DNA of 54,303 nt. Origin: Bdellovibrionota bacterium (GTDB taxonomy: Bacteria; Bdellovibrionota; Bdellovibrionia; Bdellovibrionales; Bdellovibrionaceae). Numbering within the stretch: position 1 is the stretch's first letter; the number at the start of each line of letters is the position of its first letter. The stretch is from contig CAUJGP010000027.1 in assembly GCA_963170155.1 (NCBI GenBank), positions 1 to 54,303 of the forward strand, written 5' to 3'. Below are positions 53,515-54,303 of the stretch, piece after piece. The position numbers and the translations under genes were made by a program. The notes under the pieces are model-generated. The model saw nothing but the letters and a program-made list of their open reading frames with translations. It did no database searches and was not told where the DNA came from.

Positions 53515-54090
53515 ATGAATACCTTTATGACTACAAAATGGCTGAATGAATCAATCCATTATGATGGAACTCAATTAAAACCATTATTCGCTTATTTGAA
53601 GTATGGGATTTTAGGAGACTCTATTGTTTCATGGAAAGGGTCTTGTGAAGTGAGCTTTGAATTTATGGTAGATGGAGAAGATTTTATAGCGGGTAGTTCC
53701 ATTGCCGGCAGCAAAATGGTTCACTTTATTGTTGAGGTCTTTGACCGCGAGCTTGCCACAGGTGTTTTACTTCAGAGAGTTTTCGCATCCATTGTAAAGG
53801 ATTTACTGATGGAGCTTTCTCCCAATTTTGGTGATCAAATATTAGTCAGAGATGGTGACGACCTTTATTGGGGAGATCGGAAATTATCAATCAGTGTAGC
53901 TTCTCAAAGTGCTGTTTCTACAATGGTGCATTTTGCGGTGAATGTTTCTAATCAAGGGACTCCTGTTAAGACCTGTTCTTTAGAAGACTTGGGAGTGGAT
54001 TCAGAGGAATTTGCAGGTGCAGCGATGGATGCTCTTGCTCTTGAATGGACTTCTGTTTTAAAAGCAACTCGAAAAGTAAGACCACTTTGA
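53515..54090 (+). CDS. DUF366-like protein
   Basis: A 191-residue protein (ATG 53515, with GGTGGGAG upstream; an in-frame TTG one codon earlier is not needed). The segment IHYDGTQLKPLFAYLKYGIL, then GDSIVSWKGSCEV and MVHFIVEVFD, resembles DUF366, a family of unknown function that I recall as biotin-ligase/lipoate-ligase-like in fold. The C-terminal VKTCSLEDLGVD is conserved-looking. The assignment is by motif memory. Confidence 0.6.
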   Translation: MNTFMTTKWLNESIHYDGTQLKPLFAYLKYGILGDSIVSWKGSCEVSFEFMVDGEDFIAGSSIAGSKMVHFIVEVFDRELATGVLLQRVFASIVKDLLMELSPNFGDQILVRDGDDLYWGDRKLSISVASQSAVSTMVHFAVNVSNQGTPVKTCSLEDLGVDSEEFAGAAMDALALEWTSVLKATRKVRPL

Positions 54091-54266
54091 TGGGTGTTCA
54101 TGAGAGATTTTAAGGGGTATTCATCCAGAAAAGGGAGTTGTTTTCCTGTTAAATAGGGCTTTAAATACAGGCAACGTTGGTTAGAGGCTTTAATAATAAG
54201 AAAAAACTTGCCCTTATTTCTTTTTTTTAGTTTATTTGCCTTTTGCACGAATCATTCTTTTTTATT

Positions 54267-54303
54267 GCGGCCGTAGCTCAGTTGGATAGAGTACCTGGCT
54301 TCG
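54267..54303 (+). tRNA. tRNA-Arg(TCG), 5' part cut by window edge
   Basis: The sequence starts with an acceptor strand GCGGCCG, then TA, a D arm GCTC-AGTTGGATA-GAGT (one G-U), A26, anticodon stem CCTGG and loop start CT followed by TCG at positions 34-36. The window ends exactly at nucleotide 36. TCG reads CGA, so it is an arginine tRNA. The 3' half is outside the window. Confidence 0.88.

Overview
The window is a roughly 40% GC bacterial chromosome segment. It carries a CarD/CdnL RNA-polymerase regulator, an EF-G of the spirochaete/planctomycete/deltaproteobacterial/mitochondrial type (GTPase motif AHIDSGKT), a split type II secretion locus, many exported lipoproteins and proteases, and a c-di-GMP-I riboswitch RNA resembling the abundant merRNA of Bdellovibrio. 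Together these suggest a member of the Bdellovibrionota (Bdellovibrio/Oligoflexia relatives). This assignment is inference from gene content, not a phylogeny.

Layout. 1-3165 is an accessory patch: the end of an IS3-type element, a 'mobile mystery' HTH + Fic pair behind a large tandem operator, an orphan HigA-like regulator, a DUF4258 + HTH toxin-antitoxin-like pair with its own operator, and a more GC-rich relic. 3158-8778 holds a CNNM/CBS membrane protein, EF-G, a RecQ-type helicase and a glutathione peroxidase. 8851-11434 is a compact aldolase-mtnA-mtnP operon that fits the dihydroxyacetone-phosphate shunt for methylthioadenosine/5'-deoxyadenosine salvage. 11468-13027 encodes a pseudouridine synthase fused to an RNA methyltransferase. 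13018-23424 is rich in exported proteins: a lipoprotein, three unrecognised exported proteins in a row, a di-haem c-type cytochrome, an exported DUF2252 protein and a Kp43-like subtilase, plus an orphan ABC ATPase. 23879-31308 carries carD, gltX, cysS, uvrB and uvrC, the last four tightly packed.

31433-32425 is the most interesting part. A PilZ gene with both c-di-GMP-binding motifs is followed, on the opposite strand, by two micro-units. Each has a strong ribosome-binding site, a tiny reading frame (16 and 8 codons) and a stop codon directly abutting an intrinsic terminator. The second unit contains the c-di-GMP-I aptamer. No conventional gene lies downstream of the riboswitch.

32426-43767 is core metabolism and RNA biology: cysteine desulfurase, a five-S1-domain protein, YihY, acyl-CoA dehydrogenase, TrmH-like methylase, QueF, zinc ribbon, threonine dehydratase, DUF429-like, HisC and Cmk. 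rpsA (43947-45740) has a structured leader. 45834-52155 on the minus strand is gspC-D-E-F without pseudopilin genes. The window closes with a cobalamin adenosyltransferase, a small unrecognised protein, a DUF366-like protein and the 5' half of a tRNA-Arg(TCG) cut by the window edge.
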